This document shows, piece after piece, positions 33,341 through 43,184 of a stretch of 64,000 nucleotides of DNA; positions within the stretch are counted from its first letter, which is position 1, and each line of letters starts with the position of its first letter. The position numbers and the translations under genes are program-made. The stretch covers positions 3,004,001 through 3,068,000 of the forward strand of contig NZ_CP021645.1 in assembly GCF_006384975.1 (NCBI RefSeq), given 5' to 3'. The notes below the pieces were generated by a model. The model had not been told where the DNA came from, searched no databases, and was given only the letters and a program-made list of their open reading frames with translations. Source of the stretch: Pseudomonas oryzihabitans. GTDB lineage: Bacteria; Pseudomonadota; Gammaproteobacteria; Pseudomonadales; Pseudomonadaceae.

Positions 33341-34763
33341 TGCTGGCCGCCAGTTCGTGGGTGGGAATGGTCAAGACCTGGCCGGAACGGATGCGGTCGC
33401 TTTTTAGCCGGTTGGCGGCACGCAGGGTGGACAGGTCGACGTCATAACGGCGGGCGATCAGGCTCAGGCTTTCACCGGGCTGCACCCGATGCTGGTCGGC
33501 GCCCCGCACGTTGCCAACCTTGCCACCCCGCTGCTCCCGTTGCCAGGCCAGATAGGTGCCTGGCGGCGGCCGGTGCTGGAAGTATTGCACGATGCCGGCC
33601 TGGATCTGCCGGGCGAGCAGCCCCTGGTGCGCCGGACTGGCGAGCTTGGCCGATTCGTTGGCGTTGGTGATGAAGCCGGTCTCCACCAGGATCGAGGGGA
33701 TGTCCGGCGACTTGAGCACGACGAAACCAGCCTGTTCCACCCGCGAATGCAGCAGTTTGGTAGCGCGCCCGACCTGGCCGAGGATGGTCTGGCCGACCTC
33801 CAGGCTGGAGGCCACGGTGGCGGTCATGGACAGGTCCAGGAGCACGCCGGCGAGCATGGGATCCTTGTTGTCCAGGGCATCGGAGACGCCGCCGACCTGG
33901 TCGGAGCGGTTTTCCGCATCGGCCAGCCAGCGCGCGGCCTCGGAGGTGGCGCCGCGCTGGGACAGGGCGAAGACGGTGACACCCTCGGCGCTGGCGCTGG
34001 GCGCCGAGTCGGCATGGATGGAGATGAACAGGTCGGCGCCCTTCTTGCGGGCGATGATCTGCCGCTGGCGCAGCGGGATGAAGTAGTCGCTGGTACGGGT
34101 CAGCTCGGCGCGGAAGCCCTTCTGCCGGTTGAGATTGGCCTGCAACTGCTTGGCGATGGCCAACACCACGTTCTTCTCGTACAACCGGCCGCGGCCGATG
34201 GCGCCTGGGTCTTCACCGCCATGGCCGGGGTCGATCACCACCACCACGTCGCGCTTGCCACTGGGAACGGCCGGCAGGCGCGTCGCCGGCTGGGCCGGGG
34301 TCACCGGAGTGGCCGGCAGGTTGGGGGTGACGGTGGCCGGGATGTCACTGGTGGCCGGATCGGTGCCCTGGTCGTAAAGGTCGACCACCAGGCGATTGCC
34401 ATATTCCTTGTTGGGCGCCAGGGTAAAGCTCTTGGGCGTCAGGGCACCCTTGGTGTCCAGCACCAGGCGCACCTCGCCGGGCGAGCGCTGGGCCGCCCGC
34501 AGGCCGGTGATGGGAGTATTGCGCAGCGGCTTTTCGCTCAACCCACCGGCGAGCTGGGCGCCGGACAGGTCGATGACGATGCGATCCGGGGCACTGAGGG
34601 TGAAGACGCTGGCCTTGACCGGACCGGTGAGGTCGAACACCAGCCGGGTGTTGTCGGGCGCACGCCAGACGCGCATGCCCTTGATCTGGGTGGCGGCCAG
34701 CAGCTGACTGCTGAGGATCAACAACAACAGGCCGAGTCCCGACCTGAGAAAACGCTTGCGCAT
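33333..34763 (-). CDS. amiB: N-acetylmuramoyl-L-alanine amidase AmiB type
   Basis: Periplasmic septal peptidoglycan amidase, 476 residues. Signal peptide ~1-24 ([15 protein letters not shown]), AMIN domain ~27-130, linker, catalytic Amidase_3 domain with zinc ligands in [22 protein letters not shown] and the catalytic VETGFITN, and a C-terminal LysM repeat ([18 protein letters not shown]). Start at 34763 (MRKRFLRSG); the 52 upstream in-frame codons overlap the tsaE gap and lack a signal. The catalytic domain would be activated by EnvC-like factors. Confidence 0.95.
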   Translation of the reverse strand: MRKRFLRSGLGLLLLILSSQLLAATQIKGMRVWRAPDNTRLVFDLTGPVKASVFTLSAPDRIVIDLSGAQLAGGLSEKPLRNTPITGLRAAQRSPGEVRLVLDTKGALTPKSFTLAPNKEYGNRLVVDLYDQGTDPATSDIPATVTPNLPATPVTPAQPATRLPAVPSGKRDVVVVIDPGHGGEDPGAIGRGRLYEKNVVLAIAKQLQANLNRQKGFRAELTRTSDYFIPLRQRQIIARKKGADLFISIHADSAPSASAEGVTVFALSQRGATSEAARWLADAENRSDQVGGVSDALDNKDPMLAGVLLDLSMTATVASSLEVGQTILGQVGRATKLLHSRVEQAGFVVLKSPDIPSILVETGFITNANESAKLASPAHQGLLARQIQAGIVQYFQHRPPPGTYLAWQREQRGGKVGNVRGADQHRVQPGESLSLIARRYDVDLSTLRAANRLKSDRIRSGQVLTIPTHELAASND

Positions 34764-34854
34764 GCCTGCGACCGTATAGCTGGAGAACGAAGGATCAGCG
34801 CCTAAGACTGTCTGAAAAGTCGCCGACTGAGCGCAGGCATCTTTCGAACGAGCC

Positions 34855-35316
34855 TTAAGGCGCGAGGGCGGCGCACCAGGCCTCGCCGTGAACACCTTGG
34901 CCAACCAGGCGCAGGTCACGGCCGTCGGCGCGTGGCGTAATGGTAATGTCCAGGTCCGGCTTTGGCAAAAAGCCCTGGCCGCGCTCGGGCCATTCCACCA
35001 GGCACAAGGCCTCGGGTGTGAAGTAGTCGCGAATCCCCATGAATTCCAGCTCTTCCGGATCGGCCAGACGGTAGAGATCGAAGTGATAGACCGCGCCGCT
35101 GGTCAGTTCATAGGGCTCGACCAGGGTAAAGGTGGGACTCTTGACCGCCCCGGCGTGACCAAGACCACGCAGTATGCCGCGCGACAGGGTGGTCTTGCCG
35201 GCCCCCAGATCGCCGTGCAGATAGAGCACGCCGCGACCGCTACTGGCCTGGGCCAGGCGGGCACCGAGGGCGTACATGGCGGTTTCGTCGGCGGCGTGCA
35301 GGGTCAGTTCAGGCAT
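34855..35316 (-). CDS. tsaE: tRNA t6A synthesis ATPase TsaE
   Basis: P-loop ATPase required with TsaB, TsaC and TsaD for threonylcarbamoyl-A37 in tRNA, 153 residues. Walker A is [26 protein letters not shown] and [15 protein letters not shown] are family hallmarks. The start ATG at 35316 lies inside the 3' end of nnr, a 13-base overlap, so the frame is much longer than the gene. Downstream ends 91 bases before amiB. Confidence 0.96.
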   Translation of the reverse strand: MPELTLHAADETAMYALGARLAQASSGRGVLYLHGDLGAGKTTLSRGILRGLGHAGAVKSPTFTLVEPYELTSGAVYHFDLYRLADPEELEFMGIRDYFTPEALCLVEWPERGQGFLPKPDLDITITPRADGRDLRLVGQGVHGEAWCAALAP

Positions 35317-36791
35317 GGCTGGAGTTCCTCGAGCAACTGGCTGGCGACCGGGGGCAGATCGCTGGCGGCGAGACCGCGGCCCTGGCGACCCAGCTCGGCG
35401 CCGGCCCGCCCGTGCAGCCAGGCGCCCAGGCAGGCGGCTTCGAAGGGTGGCAGGCCCTGCCCCAGCAGGGCGGCGATGATACCGGTGAGGATATCCCCCA
35501 GGCCACCGGTAGCCATCGCCGGATGCCCTTCGCCGCACAGCGCCATGCGGCCGTCCGGATGGGCGATCAGGGTGCCGAAGCCCTTGAGCAGGGCCACGCC
35601 GCCGTAGCGCCGGGCCAGTTCGCGGGCGCTGCCGGGACGATCGGCCTCGATGTCCTTGATCGACACAGCGAGCAGTCGCGCCGCCTCGCCCGGATGGGGC
35701 GTCATCACCCAGGGCCCGCGTGGCGCCTCGATCACGCCAGCGGCCAGCAGGTTGAGGGCATCGGCGTCCCATACCTGAGTCGTCTCCAGGGTCGCGGCAG
35801 CGCTCGCCAAGGCCCGCCCCCAGGCACCCTGCCCCAGCCCCGGACCGACGGCCAGCACATCGGCCTTCTTGGCCAGCTCCAGCACGGCGAAACTGGAATG
35901 CACGCCGGCGACCATGACCTCGGGGCGCCGAGACAGCACCGCACTGACGTTGGATGGCCGGGTCGCCAGGCTGAGCATGCCGGCGCCGCAGCGCAAGGCC
36001 GCCTCGCTGGTCATGATGGCTGCGCCACCGGTGCCTTCATCGCCGCCGATCACCAACAGGTGACCGTATTGCCCCTTGTGGGCATTGAGCGGTCGCTTGG
36101 CCAGGCGTGGCAGGTTGCCGGGCGCCAGCCGCTGGGCGGTGGCGTGGGCGGGATTCTGCGGTTCCTCCATCAACGGCTCGAACACCAGGCTGCCGACGTG
36201 ATCCGGCCCCTTGCCGGTGAACAGGCCGAGCTTGAGGCCGATGAAGGTGATGGTCAGATCGGCGCGCACCAGGGCGCCTGCCGCGGCCCCGGTATCGGCG
36301 TCCAGTCCGGAAGGCAGGTCGATGGCCACCACCGGCAAGTCACTGGCGTTGATCCGTTCGATGGCCGTGGCATAGGGCTCACGTGCCGCCCCCTTGAGCC
36401 CGGTCCCCAGCAGGGCATCGACCACGACTCCCTCCAGTGGCGCATCCGCGCGCCAGGGCTGGATATCCACCCCGGCGGCCAGGGCTTCGGCATGGGCCAA
36501 GGCGGCATCGCCGCCGAGCCCGGCCGGGTCGGCCAGGTACCAGACCCGCGCCTGCCAACCGGCCTTGCGCGCCAGGCTGGCGACCAGATAGCCGTCACCG
36601 GCATTGTTGCCCGCACCCGCCAGCACGCAGAGCGACCCGGCATGGGGCCAGCCATGGCGCAACGAGCGCCAGGCCGCAGCGGCGGCGCGGCGCATCAACT
36701 CGAGGCCGGGCAGGCCACCGGCGATGAGTTGGGCGTCGAGATCCCGCACCTGCTGGGCGCTGTAGAGCTGGAACGGCAGTTCGTCGTGCAT
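35304..36791 (-). CDS. nnr: Bifunctional NAD(P)HX epimerase/dehydratase
   Basis: Repairs hydrated NADH and NADPH, 495 residues. The N-terminal NnrE domain (~1-215) has [13 protein letters not shown] and [11 protein letters not shown]; the C-terminal NnrD domain (~230-495) has [29 protein letters not shown] and [18 protein letters not shown]. Start at 36791 ([11 protein letters not shown]); a 16-codon upstream extension is less likely. Divergent from queG across 62 bases and overlapping tsaE downstream, as in E. coli and Pseudomonas. Confidence 0.96.
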   Translation of the reverse strand: MHDELPFQLYSAQQVRDLDAQLIAGGLPGLELMRRAAAAAWRSLRHGWPHAGSLCVLAGAGNNAGDGYLVASLARKAGWQARVWYLADPAGLGGDAALAHAEALAAGVDIQPWRADAPLEGVVVDALLGTGLKGAAREPYATAIERINASDLPVVAIDLPSGLDADTGAAAGALVRADLTITFIGLKLGLFTGKGPDHVGSLVFEPLMEEPQNPAHATAQRLAPGNLPRLAKRPLNAHKGQYGHLLVIGGDEGTGGAAIMTSEAALRCGAGMLSLATRPSNVSAVLSRRPEVMVAGVHSSFAVLELAKKADVLAVGPGLGQGAWGRALASAAATLETTQVWDADALNLLAAGVIEAPRGPWVMTPHPGEAARLLAVSIKDIEADRPGSARELARRYGGVALLKGFGTLIAHPDGRMALCGEGHPAMATGGLGDILTGIIAALLGQGLPPFEAACLGAWLHGRAGAELGRQGRGLAASDLPPVASQLLEELQPCLN

Positions 36792-36853
36792 GCTGGGAAA
36801 GCCTCCGGAGTCTGGCAAAATAGGCGGCCCTCCTGCCATGCGCCTTCCTGTCG

Positions 36854-37918
36854 ATGTCCGCTGTCGCCCTCGATCTCGCCGCCCTGGCCGACCTCATCAA
36901 AACCTGGGGTCGGGAATTGGGATTTCAGCAGACCGGCATCGCCGGCCTGAATCTGGCACGTCACGAGGAACATCTGGAGCGCTGGCTGGCCGCCGGTTTC
37001 CATGGCGAGATGGACTATATGGCCGCGCACGGCAGCAAACGTTCGCGACCGGCCGAACTGGTGCCCGGCACGCTCAGGGTGATTTCCCTGCGCATGGATT
37101 ACCTGCCCGGCGATACCCGCATGAGCGAGCGCCTGGCGGACGGTGGCGCCGCCTACGTCTCGCGCTACGCCCTGGGCCGCGACTACCACAAGCTGATCCG
37201 CAAGCGCCTGCAGCACCTGGCCGAGCGCATCCAGGGCGAGATCGGTCCCTTCGGCTACCGCGCCTTCGTCGACAGCGCGCCGGTGCTGGAAAAAGCCATC
37301 GCTGAACAAGCTGGCCTGGGCTGGATCGGCAAGAACACCCTGGTGCTCAACCGCAAGGCGGGCAGTTGGTTCTTCCTCGGCGAACTCTTCGTCGACGTGC
37401 CCCTGCCGGTGGACGAGCCCACGCCACGCGACCACTGCGGCACCTGCCGTGCCTGCCTGGACATCTGCCCCACCCAGGCCTTCGTCGGCCCCTATCAGCT
37501 CGACGCCCGCCGCTGCATCTCCTACCTGACCATCGAGTTCAAGGGCTCCATTCCCCTGGAGCTGCGCCCGCTGATCGGCAACCGGGTGTTCGGTTGCGAC
37601 GACTGCCAATTGGTCTGCCCCTGGAATCGCTTCGCCAAGCCTACCGCCGAAGGCGACTTCCAGCCGCGCCATAGCCTGGACAGCGCCAGCCTGGCCGAGC
37701 TCTTCCGCTGGACCGAAGCCGAATTCCTCAGCCGCACCGAAGGCTCACCGCTCCGCCGCGCCGGCTACGAGCGCTGGCTGCGCAACCTGGCGGTGGGCCT
37801 GGGCAATGCCCCGACCAGTATCCCGGTAGTGGAGGCGCTGAAGCTGCAGCGTGACCATCCCTCACCACTGGTACGCGAGCATGTGGAATGGGCACTGGAG
37901 CGGCATGCCCAGGACTAG
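36854..37918 (+). CDS. queG: Epoxyqueuosine reductase QueG
   Basis: Cobalamin and two-[4Fe-4S] enzyme for the last step of queuosine synthesis in tRNA, 354 residues. Ferredoxin motifs CGTCRACLDICPTQAF and CDDCQLVCPW are intact; the catalytic Asp lies in YRAFVDSAPVLE and the C-terminal region is HEAT-like. It overlaps the convergent TRIC-like gene by four bases. Confidence 0.96.
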   Translation: MSAVALDLAALADLIKTWGRELGFQQTGIAGLNLARHEEHLERWLAAGFHGEMDYMAAHGSKRSRPAELVPGTLRVISLRMDYLPGDTRMSERLADGGAAYVSRYALGRDYHKLIRKRLQHLAERIQGEIGPFGYRAFVDSAPVLEKAIAEQAGLGWIGKNTLVLNRKAGSWFFLGELFVDVPLPVDEPTPRDHCGTCRACLDICPTQAFVGPYQLDARRCISYLTIEFKGSIPLELRPLIGNRVFGCDDCQLVCPWNRFAKPTAEGDFQPRHSLDSASLAELFRWTEAEFLSRTEGSPLRRAGYERWLRNLAVGLGNAPTSIPVVEALKLQRDHPSPLVREHVEWALERHAQD

Positions 37919-38529
37919 TGGGGCTCGTCGTCGTACCTAAAGGTCGGCATCTGCCAATTGAATCTGAGCGCCAGCAGGCGCAGCAGCAAGCCGGCGCTGA
38001 GGGTTATCAGCAGCGCCTGCTCCTCGCTCAGACACTGGCGGCAGAGCAGGTAGCAGCCGGCGGAAAGCACCGCCACGCTGGCGTAGAGTTCGCGCCTGAG
38101 GATCAGGGGGACGTCGTTGCAGAGGATGTCGCGCAGGATGCCGCCACAGGTGCCGGTGAGGGTACCGCTGACGATGACGATGACCGGACTCAGGCCCATC
38201 TCCAGGGCCACCTGGCAGCCGATCACGGTGAAGGCGACCAGACCCAGGGCATCGAGTACCAGGAACAGCTGGCGCAGATGGCGCATGACCCGAGCGATGG
38301 CCACGGTGGCCAGGCCAGCGCCAGCGGTGAGCGCCAGGTACTCCGGATGCTTGACCCAACCGAGCGGGTAGTGCCCGAGCAGGACGTCGCGCACCGAGCC
38401 GCCGCCCAGGGCGGTGACGCTGGCGATCAGCGCCACGCCGAACAGGTCCATGCCACGCCGCCCGGCTGACAGGGCGCCGGTCATGGCCTCGGCGGTGATG
38501 GCCACCAAGTAGAGGATGGACAGCAGCAC
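37915..38529 (-). CDS. TRIC-like trimeric cation channel (UPF0126/YicG)
   Basis: Inner-membrane protein of 204 residues with six to seven helices in two Gly-rich repeats: ASVTALGGGSVRDVLLGHYP and SGTLTGTCGGILRDILCNDVP. This tandem G-G-x-x-R-D pattern is the glycine-rich family signature; bacterial homologues form trimeric potassium-permeable channels. Physiological role is undefined. It is 13 bases beyond orn in the same direction, so co-transcription is likely. Confidence 0.9.
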   Translation of the reverse strand: MLLSILYLVAITAEAMTGALSAGRRGMDLFGVALIASVTALGGGSVRDVLLGHYPLGWVKHPEYLALTAGAGLATVAIARVMRHLRQLFLVLDALGLVAFTVIGCQVALEMGLSPVIVIVSGTLTGTCGGILRDILCNDVPLILRRELYASVAVLSAGCYLLCRQCLSEEQALLITLSAGLLLRLLALRFNWQMPTFRYDDEPH

Positions 38530-38542
38530 GGATGCCGGGCCG

Positions 38543-39091
38543 TCAGACCTTGATGAAGTGCTCGCGGTAGTGGCGCAGCTCGGCGATGGAGTCGCGGATG
38601 TCGTCCAGCGCCAGGTGGCTGCCGCTCTTCTTCACGCCGTCGCGGACGTGGGGCGCCCAGCGCGCGGCCAGCTCCTTGAGGGTGGAGACGTCCAGATTAC
38701 GGTAGTGGAAGTAGGCTTCCAGCTCCGGCATGCGGCGATAGAGGAAGCGACGATCCTGGCAGATGCTGTTGCCGCAGATCGGCGACTTGCCCTTGGGTAC
38801 CCACTGCCGCAGGAACTCCAGGGTCAGGGCCTCGGCCTGGGCGGTGTCGATGGTGCTTTCACGCACCCGCTGAGTCAGCCCCGAGCCACCGTGCTGACGG
38901 GTATTCCACTCGTCCATGCCGGCCAGGACCTCGTCCGACTGGTGGATGGCCAGCACCGGTCCCTCGGCCAGCACATTGAGATCGCTGTCGGTGACGATGG
39001 TGGCCATCTCGATGATCACGTCCCGATCCGGATCCAGGCCGGTCATTTCCAGGTCGATCCAGATCAGGTGCTGCGGATTGGGGGTGGTCAT
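38543..39091 (-). CDS. orn: Oligoribonuclease
   Basis: DEDDh exonuclease degrading 2-5-mer RNAs, including pGpG from c-di-GMP turnover; 182 residues. [18 protein letters not shown] supplies the first Asp/Glu pair, and the C-terminal [14 protein letters not shown] gives the final His and Asp. It fits functionally with the c-di-GMP genes at 47-51 kb, because pGpG accumulation feeds back on c-di-GMP levels. Usually divergent from rsgA in Pseudomonas; here a methyltransferase gene lies between. Confidence 0.97.
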   Translation of the reverse strand: MTTPNPQHLIWIDLEMTGLDPDRDVIIEMATIVTDSDLNVLAEGPVLAIHQSDEVLAGMDEWNTRQHGGSGLTQRVRESTIDTAQAEALTLEFLRQWVPKGKSPICGNSICQDRRFLYRRMPELEAYFHYRNLDVSTLKELAARWAPHVRDGVKKSGSHLALDDIRDSIAELRHYREHFIKV

Positions 39092-39141
39092 GGTGAACTC
39101 CTTGATGAAGGCGCCAGTGTAGCAGTGCGCCTGCCGCTCAC

Positions 39142-39912
39142 CTACCGACGCCAGAGCAGCAGACGGCTGCCGCGTAGGTCACCCACTTCGTGGACGGCAT
39201 CCGCCGGCTGCCCAGGAATCTCGAAGGTATTGCTGATCAGCCAGCTGCCGGCGCGCAGTTCCTGGCGAGCCTTCTCGCCCAGACGCGGCATGGGCGCCGG
39301 CGAGAGAAAGCAGTAGACGACCTCGAACTCGCCCAGCTCCATCCGCCAGAGGTCGCGATAGCGCACCTGGCAGTTGCGCCGCGGCAGGCAACGCAGCCAG
39401 GCCAGGGCGAAACTCAGCGGTGCCGTCTCCACACCGACGAAACTGGCCTGCGGAAAGCGCCGGGACAGATCGACCAGGGTGTCGCCAAGGCCGCAGCCGA
39501 GGTCGACGAACCTGAAGGTCGGCTCCCGCTCGGCGAGCAGCCCGGCCAGCCGATCGCGGGTCTGGCGGCCGGTGAGATAGAGCGGTACCCGCTCGCGCAG
39601 GCTGTTCCAGTTCAGCAGGAGCAGCAGCAGGAAGCCCAGCGCGGCGATGCCCGCCGAGAGGCCGCGCCCGCTGACCAGATAGAGCGCCGGGGCGAACAGC
39701 AGGTTGATGAACACCCACCAGCGCGCCAGCCCGAGCAGTTCGCCTAGCAGGGCCGCCAGCACTGCCTGTAGGCAAACCAAGGCCAGCAGCGAGGGGCGTT
39801 GGCCGGCGAAGCTGGCCCAAAGCCGCAGACCGACGACGGCGACCACCAGGGCGGCCAACTGCACCAATACGGCCAGCAACAAGGGATAGCGCGAGGCGAG
39901 ATGGGCCAGCAT
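39142..39912 (-). CDS. Membrane-anchored class I methyltransferase
   Basis: 256 residues: about four N-terminal hydrophobic helices (~1-110), then a Rossmann methyltransferase domain with SAM motif [18 protein letters not shown] and motif II-like SFVGVETAP. The substrate is unknown; a membrane-fixed enzyme could act on lipids, quinones or membrane-associated factors. The start ATG at 39912 is followed by [13 protein letters not shown]. It lies between orn and rsgA, 50 bases upstream of the orn start on the same strand. Confidence 0.82.
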   Translation of the reverse strand: MLAHLASRYPLLLAVLVQLAALVVAVVGLRLWASFAGQRPSLLALVCLQAVLAALLGELLGLARWWVFINLLFAPALYLVSGRGLSAGIAALGFLLLLLLNWNSLRERVPLYLTGRQTRDRLAGLLAEREPTFRFVDLGCGLGDTLVDLSRRFPQASFVGVETAPLSFALAWLRCLPRRNCQVRYRDLWRMELGEFEVVYCFLSPAPMPRLGEKARQELRAGSWLISNTFEIPGQPADAVHEVGDLRGSRLLLWRR

Positions 39913-40006
39913 GGCGGCTCCAGGGCGACGAGGTGCGCCAAGTTTAGGTAATCCGCGAGAGGCGGCCAATGCTAGACTCCTCGCCCCTGAAACCCGCGGA
40001 CATCCC

Positions 40007-41029
40007 ATGGCCAAACGCCACCTGACCCGTCGCCAGAGCTGGCGGATCGAGAAAATCCAGACCGAGCGCGCCGCCCGCGCGGAAAAACGCGAGTCGAAGC
40101 TGATCGAAGAGCTCGAGGGCGGCGACCTGGGACCGGAACAGCAGGGCCAGGTGATCGCCCATTTCGGCGTCCAGGTGGACGTGGAAGATGGTGACGGCCA
40201 GCTGCAGCGCTGCCATCTGCGCGCCAATCTGCCGACCCTGGTCACCGGTGACCAGGTGGTGTTCCGCGCCGGCGTCCAGGGCAATGGCGTCATCGTCGCC
40301 CAATTGCCACGCCGCTCGGAGATCTGCCGGCCGGACATGCGTGGCCAGCTCAAGCCGGTGGCGGCCAACGTCGATCGCCTGGTGATCGTCTTCGCCCCGC
40401 TGCCCACGCCCCACGCCAATCTCATCGACCGCTACCTGGTGGCAGCCGAGCACGCCGGCATCCAGCCGTTGCTCCTGCTCAACAAGGCCGACCTGATCGA
40501 CGAGCACAACGGCCCGGCGCTGGATGAATTGCTGGGCATCTACCGCGAACTGGACTATCCGCTATTGGAGGTCTCGGCCCACAATGGGCTGAGCATGGAC
40601 CAACTCAAGAGCGCCCTGGACGAGCACGTCAGTGTCTTCGTCGGTCAGTCGGGCGTGGGCAAGTCGTCGCTGGTCAACGCCTTGCTACCCGGTGTCGATA
40701 CGCGCGTCGGTCCGTTGTCGGAGTTGACCGGAAAGGGCACCCACACCACCACCACCGCACGGCTCTTCCACTTTCCCGATGGCGGCGATCTGATCGACTC
40801 GCCCGGCATCCGCGAATTCGGCCTGAGCCACGTCAGTCGCGACGATGTCGAGGCGGGTTTCAAGGAATTCGGCGACTATCTGGGCCACTGTCGCTTCCGC
40901 GACTGCCAGCACGAGCGCGAGCCCGGTTGCGCCCTGCTCGCCGCCCTGGAACGCGGCGACATCCATCCGCAGCGGATGGCCAGCTATAGGCATATCCTGG
41001 CTAGCCTGGAAGGCGAGCCGCGCTACTAG
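40007..41029 (+). CDS. rsgA: Small ribosomal subunit biogenesis GTPase RsgA
   Basis: Circularly permuted GTPase in late 30S maturation, 340 residues. After an N-terminal basic stretch and OB fold, the motifs appear in the order G4 (NKADLID), G1 ([12 protein letters not shown]), G3 ([10 protein letters not shown]); the C-terminal zinc knuckle is C-x4-C-x-H-x5-C ([15 protein letters not shown]). Start at 40007 ([15 protein letters not shown]). Its TAG stop lies inside the left end of an inverted-repeat element that begins at 41028. Confidence 0.96.
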   Translation: MAKRHLTRRQSWRIEKIQTERAARAEKRESKLIEELEGGDLGPEQQGQVIAHFGVQVDVEDGDGQLQRCHLRANLPTLVTGDQVVFRAGVQGNGVIVAQLPRRSEICRPDMRGQLKPVAANVDRLVIVFAPLPTPHANLIDRYLVAAEHAGIQPLLLLNKADLIDEHNGPALDELLGIYRELDYPLLEVSAHNGLSMDQLKSALDEHVSVFVGQSGVGKSSLVNALLPGVDTRVGPLSELTGKGTHTTTTARLFHFPDGGDLIDSPGIREFGLSHVSRDDVEAGFKEFGDYLGHCRFRDCQHEREPGCALLAALERGDIHPQRMASYRHILASLEGEPRY

Positions 41030-41215
41030 AGCCTGTTAAAAGGCTGCTGCGCGTCGGCCAAACGGCGTTGAAAAGCCCCTGGATCGCCAGCCCGGCCGGA
41101 ATGCTCATTTACCATCTGTAAACCCGAGCGCGGGTCCGATCCGCTTCCTCAGGTCTTTTCGCGGGGCCGCCCAGGCCTTGTTTGGCTCTAGCTCGCGAGC
41201 CTTTTAATAGGCTCT
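41028..41215. mobile_element. MITE-like element bounded by 18-base inverted repeats
   Basis: 188 bases bounded by AGAGCCTGTTAAAAGGCT (41028-41045) and its near-exact reverse complement at 41198-41215 (17 of 18 bases). No coding capacity; the interior includes CATTTACCATCTGTAAAC. The left repeat begins within the rsgA stop codon. Size and ends fit a non-autonomous miniature inverted-repeat element. No second copy is present in the window to prove mobility. Confidence 0.6.
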
Positions 41216-41220
41216 CTAGA

Positions 41221-41248
41221 GAAAACGCCGGGCTCGCCCGGCGTTTTC
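41221..41248. terminator. Bidirectional terminator between rsgA and the nitroreductase gene
   Basis: GAAAACGCCGGG...CCCGGCGTTTTC symmetrical hairpin with a 4-base loop, 5 bases past the nitroreductase stop and suited to end both convergent transcripts. Confidence 0.88.
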
Positions 41249-41253
41249 TTTTA

Positions 41254-41853
41254 TTAGCCGAAGACGCGGAAGCGCTCGGCGTCGTCCATGAAGGTCTTCT
41301 CGGGGAAGTCACCCTCGTTGGAGCCGAAGGGCATCTGGGCGCGCAGGTGCCAGGTGTCGGGCAGCTGCCACTCGGCGGCGGCCAGGGCGTCGGGCAGCGG
41401 ATTGTAGTGCTGCAGGCTGGCGCCGATGCCGGCGTTGGCCAGGGCCGTCCAGACCGAGAACTGGGCGATGCCGCTGGCCTGTTCCGACCAGATGGGGAAG
41501 TTGTCGGCGTAGGAGGGATACTGGTCCTGCAGCGCGGCGACAACGTGGCGGTCCTCATAGAACAGCACGGTACCGGCACCGGCGGCGAAGCTGTTGATCT
41601 TGCCCTCGGTGGGGGCGAAGGACTCGGCCGGCACGATCTGCCGCAGGGCCTGCATGACGAAGCCCCAGAACTTCTCGCTCTCGGCGCCGAACAGGATCAC
41701 CGCGCGCGAGCTCTGGGAATTGAAGGCGGAGGGCGACAGCTTGACCGCGTCCTGGATCAGCGTGGTGACCTGGTCCTGGGCCAGCGGCAGGTTCTTGCCC
41801 AAGGCGTACTGGCTACGACGGCGCTTGATGGTGTCGATAAAGGCGTTGCTCAT
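41254..41853 (-). CDS. Nitroreductase family protein, Frm2/Hbn1-like
   Basis: FMN-dependent nitroreductase-fold protein, 199 residues. IKRRRSQYALGKNLPL gives the N-terminal phosphate-binding Arg/Ser of the fold; SPSAFNSQSSRAVILFG and NFPIWSEQASGIAQFSVWTAL match the subgroup with yeast Frm2/Hbn1, linked to lipid signalling and oxidative stress. Start at 41853 (MSNAFIDTIKRRR) with CTTCCGATG context (GGAAGG region upstream). Natural substrate unknown. Confidence 0.88.
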   Translation of the reverse strand: MSNAFIDTIKRRRSQYALGKNLPLAQDQVTTLIQDAVKLSPSAFNSQSSRAVILFGAESEKFWGFVMQALRQIVPAESFAPTEGKINSFAAGAGTVLFYEDRHVVAALQDQYPSYADNFPIWSEQASGIAQFSVWTALANAGIGASLQHYNPLPDALAAAEWQLPDTWHLRAQMPFGSNEGDFPEKTFMDDAERFRVFG

Positions 41854-42014
41854 CGGAAGGCTCCTGCAGAGGTCGGAGATCGAGAGACCGCGCGCCAGGG
41901 CGCAAGGTGCCCGATCGATCATGAAACCTCTGCAGCATAGCGAGCCAGCCGCGCGCCAACGGACGAAAAAACCGAACGCTGGCAGCGAATTTTCCTATCT
42001 ATCGCCGTGATCGC

Positions 42015-43184
42015 TCAGGGTTTGCTCTGGATCACGCCCGCATCGAAGGCATTGACCTGCTGCTTGAACGCCGCGTTGTTGATGGGCTGCGCCAGATTGC
42101 CAGTGGCGGACACACTCCCACTGGAGACCCCGCCACGATTGGCACCCGGTGCCCCCTGGGCGGGCGCCGCGGACGGACCATTGTTACTGTTGCGCCCCTC
42201 GATGGCCTGCAGGGCCTTCTTGGTCAGCACGATGATGTCGATGCGCCGGTTCACCGGGTTGAGCGGATGCTCACGATCAAAAGGCGCGGAAGCCGCATAG
42301 CCGACGATCCGGGCTACCTGCTCGTCCGGATAACCACCGGCTTCCAGGGCGCGCCGCGCCGCGTTGGCCCGACCGGCGGACAGCTCCCAATTGCTGAAAT
42401 CGCCCTTGCCGACGTAACGCGCGGCATCGGTATGGCCACTGATGCTGATCTTGTTCGGTACCTGGCGAATGGTGTCGGCCATGGCCAGCAGGATGTCCTC
42501 GAAATACGGCTTCAGCCGCGGGCTGCCCGAGTCGAACATCGAGCGATTATCGGCATCGACGATCTGGATGCGCAGGCCGTCCTGGGTGATTTCCATCAGG
42601 ATCTGGTCCTTGAACTTCTGCAGTTCCGGATTCTCCTTGATCTTGTTCTGCAACTCCTGCAGCAGCAGCTCCAGGCGCTGCTTCTCGACCTGCTCGGCGA
42701 TCTTCTCCGCCTGGCTGGCATCCATCTTCTGGGCCTGGCTCGGATCCTTGTTCTGATCCTTCTGCGCCGCCGCATTCGGTTGGCGATCCGGTGAGGTGTC
42801 CGGGGACTGGGTCGGATCGGGCTGCACCCGGTTGGACTCGTTGGGATCGGCACGCTCCTGCATGTCCGGGTTGACCTTGTTCTGGGTCGAATCCGGCTGT
42901 GCCTGGATCTCGGGATTCAGGGTCCGGTCAGGTGCGGGCGTCGGGGTGCCACCCAGGTCGATGACATAGGGACTGGCGCTTTCGGTGAAGCCGATCGGGT
43001 CCTGGAAGTAGCCGGCGATGGCCTTCTTCTGCTCCGGCGTGGCCGAAGACATCAGCCAGAGCACCAGGAAGAACGCCATCATGGCGGTAGCGAAGTCGGC
43101 GAAAGCGATCTTCCAGGCGCCGCCGTGGTGACCGGCGGCGCTCTTCTTGACGCGCTTGACGATAATCGGCTGGTTGTTGTCCAT
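42015..43184 (-). CDS. motB: Flagellar stator protein MotB
   Basis: Stator subunit anchoring the motor to peptidoglycan, 389 residues. A single TM helix (~28-48) begins with the proton-binding Asp30 in AFADFATAMMAFFLVLWLMS. A long Gln/Pro/Asp-rich periplasmic linker (~75-150) and coiled segment lead to the OmpA-like domain (ISISGHTDAARYVGKG, NRRIDIIV). The C-terminal ~60 residues are Gly/Ser/Asn-rich. The ATG overlaps the motA stop by one base. Confidence 0.96.
   Translation of the reverse strand: MDNNQPIIVKRVKKSAAGHHGGAWKIAFADFATAMMAFFLVLWLMSSATPEQKKAIAGYFQDPIGFTESASPYVIDLGGTPTPAPDRTLNPEIQAQPDSTQNKVNPDMQERADPNESNRVQPDPTQSPDTSPDRQPNAAAQKDQNKDPSQAQKMDASQAEKIAEQVEKQRLELLLQELQNKIKENPELQKFKDQILMEITQDGLRIQIVDADNRSMFDSGSPRLKPYFEDILLAMADTIRQVPNKISISGHTDAARYVGKGDFSNWELSAGRANAARRALEAGGYPDEQVARIVGYAASAPFDREHPLNPVNRRIDIIVLTKKALQAIEGRNSNNGPSAAPAQGAPGANRGGVSSGSVSATGNLAQPINNAAFKQQVNAFDAGVIQSKP

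Noticed and set aside
31604..33670. Plus-strand open frame of 688 codons opposite mutL
   Set aside because: Antisense shadow; composition is that of reverse-read GC-rich coding sequence.
34764..34919. 52-codon N-terminal extension of amiB
   Set aside because: It overlaps the end of tsaE, lacks a ribosome binding site, and would bury the signal peptide.
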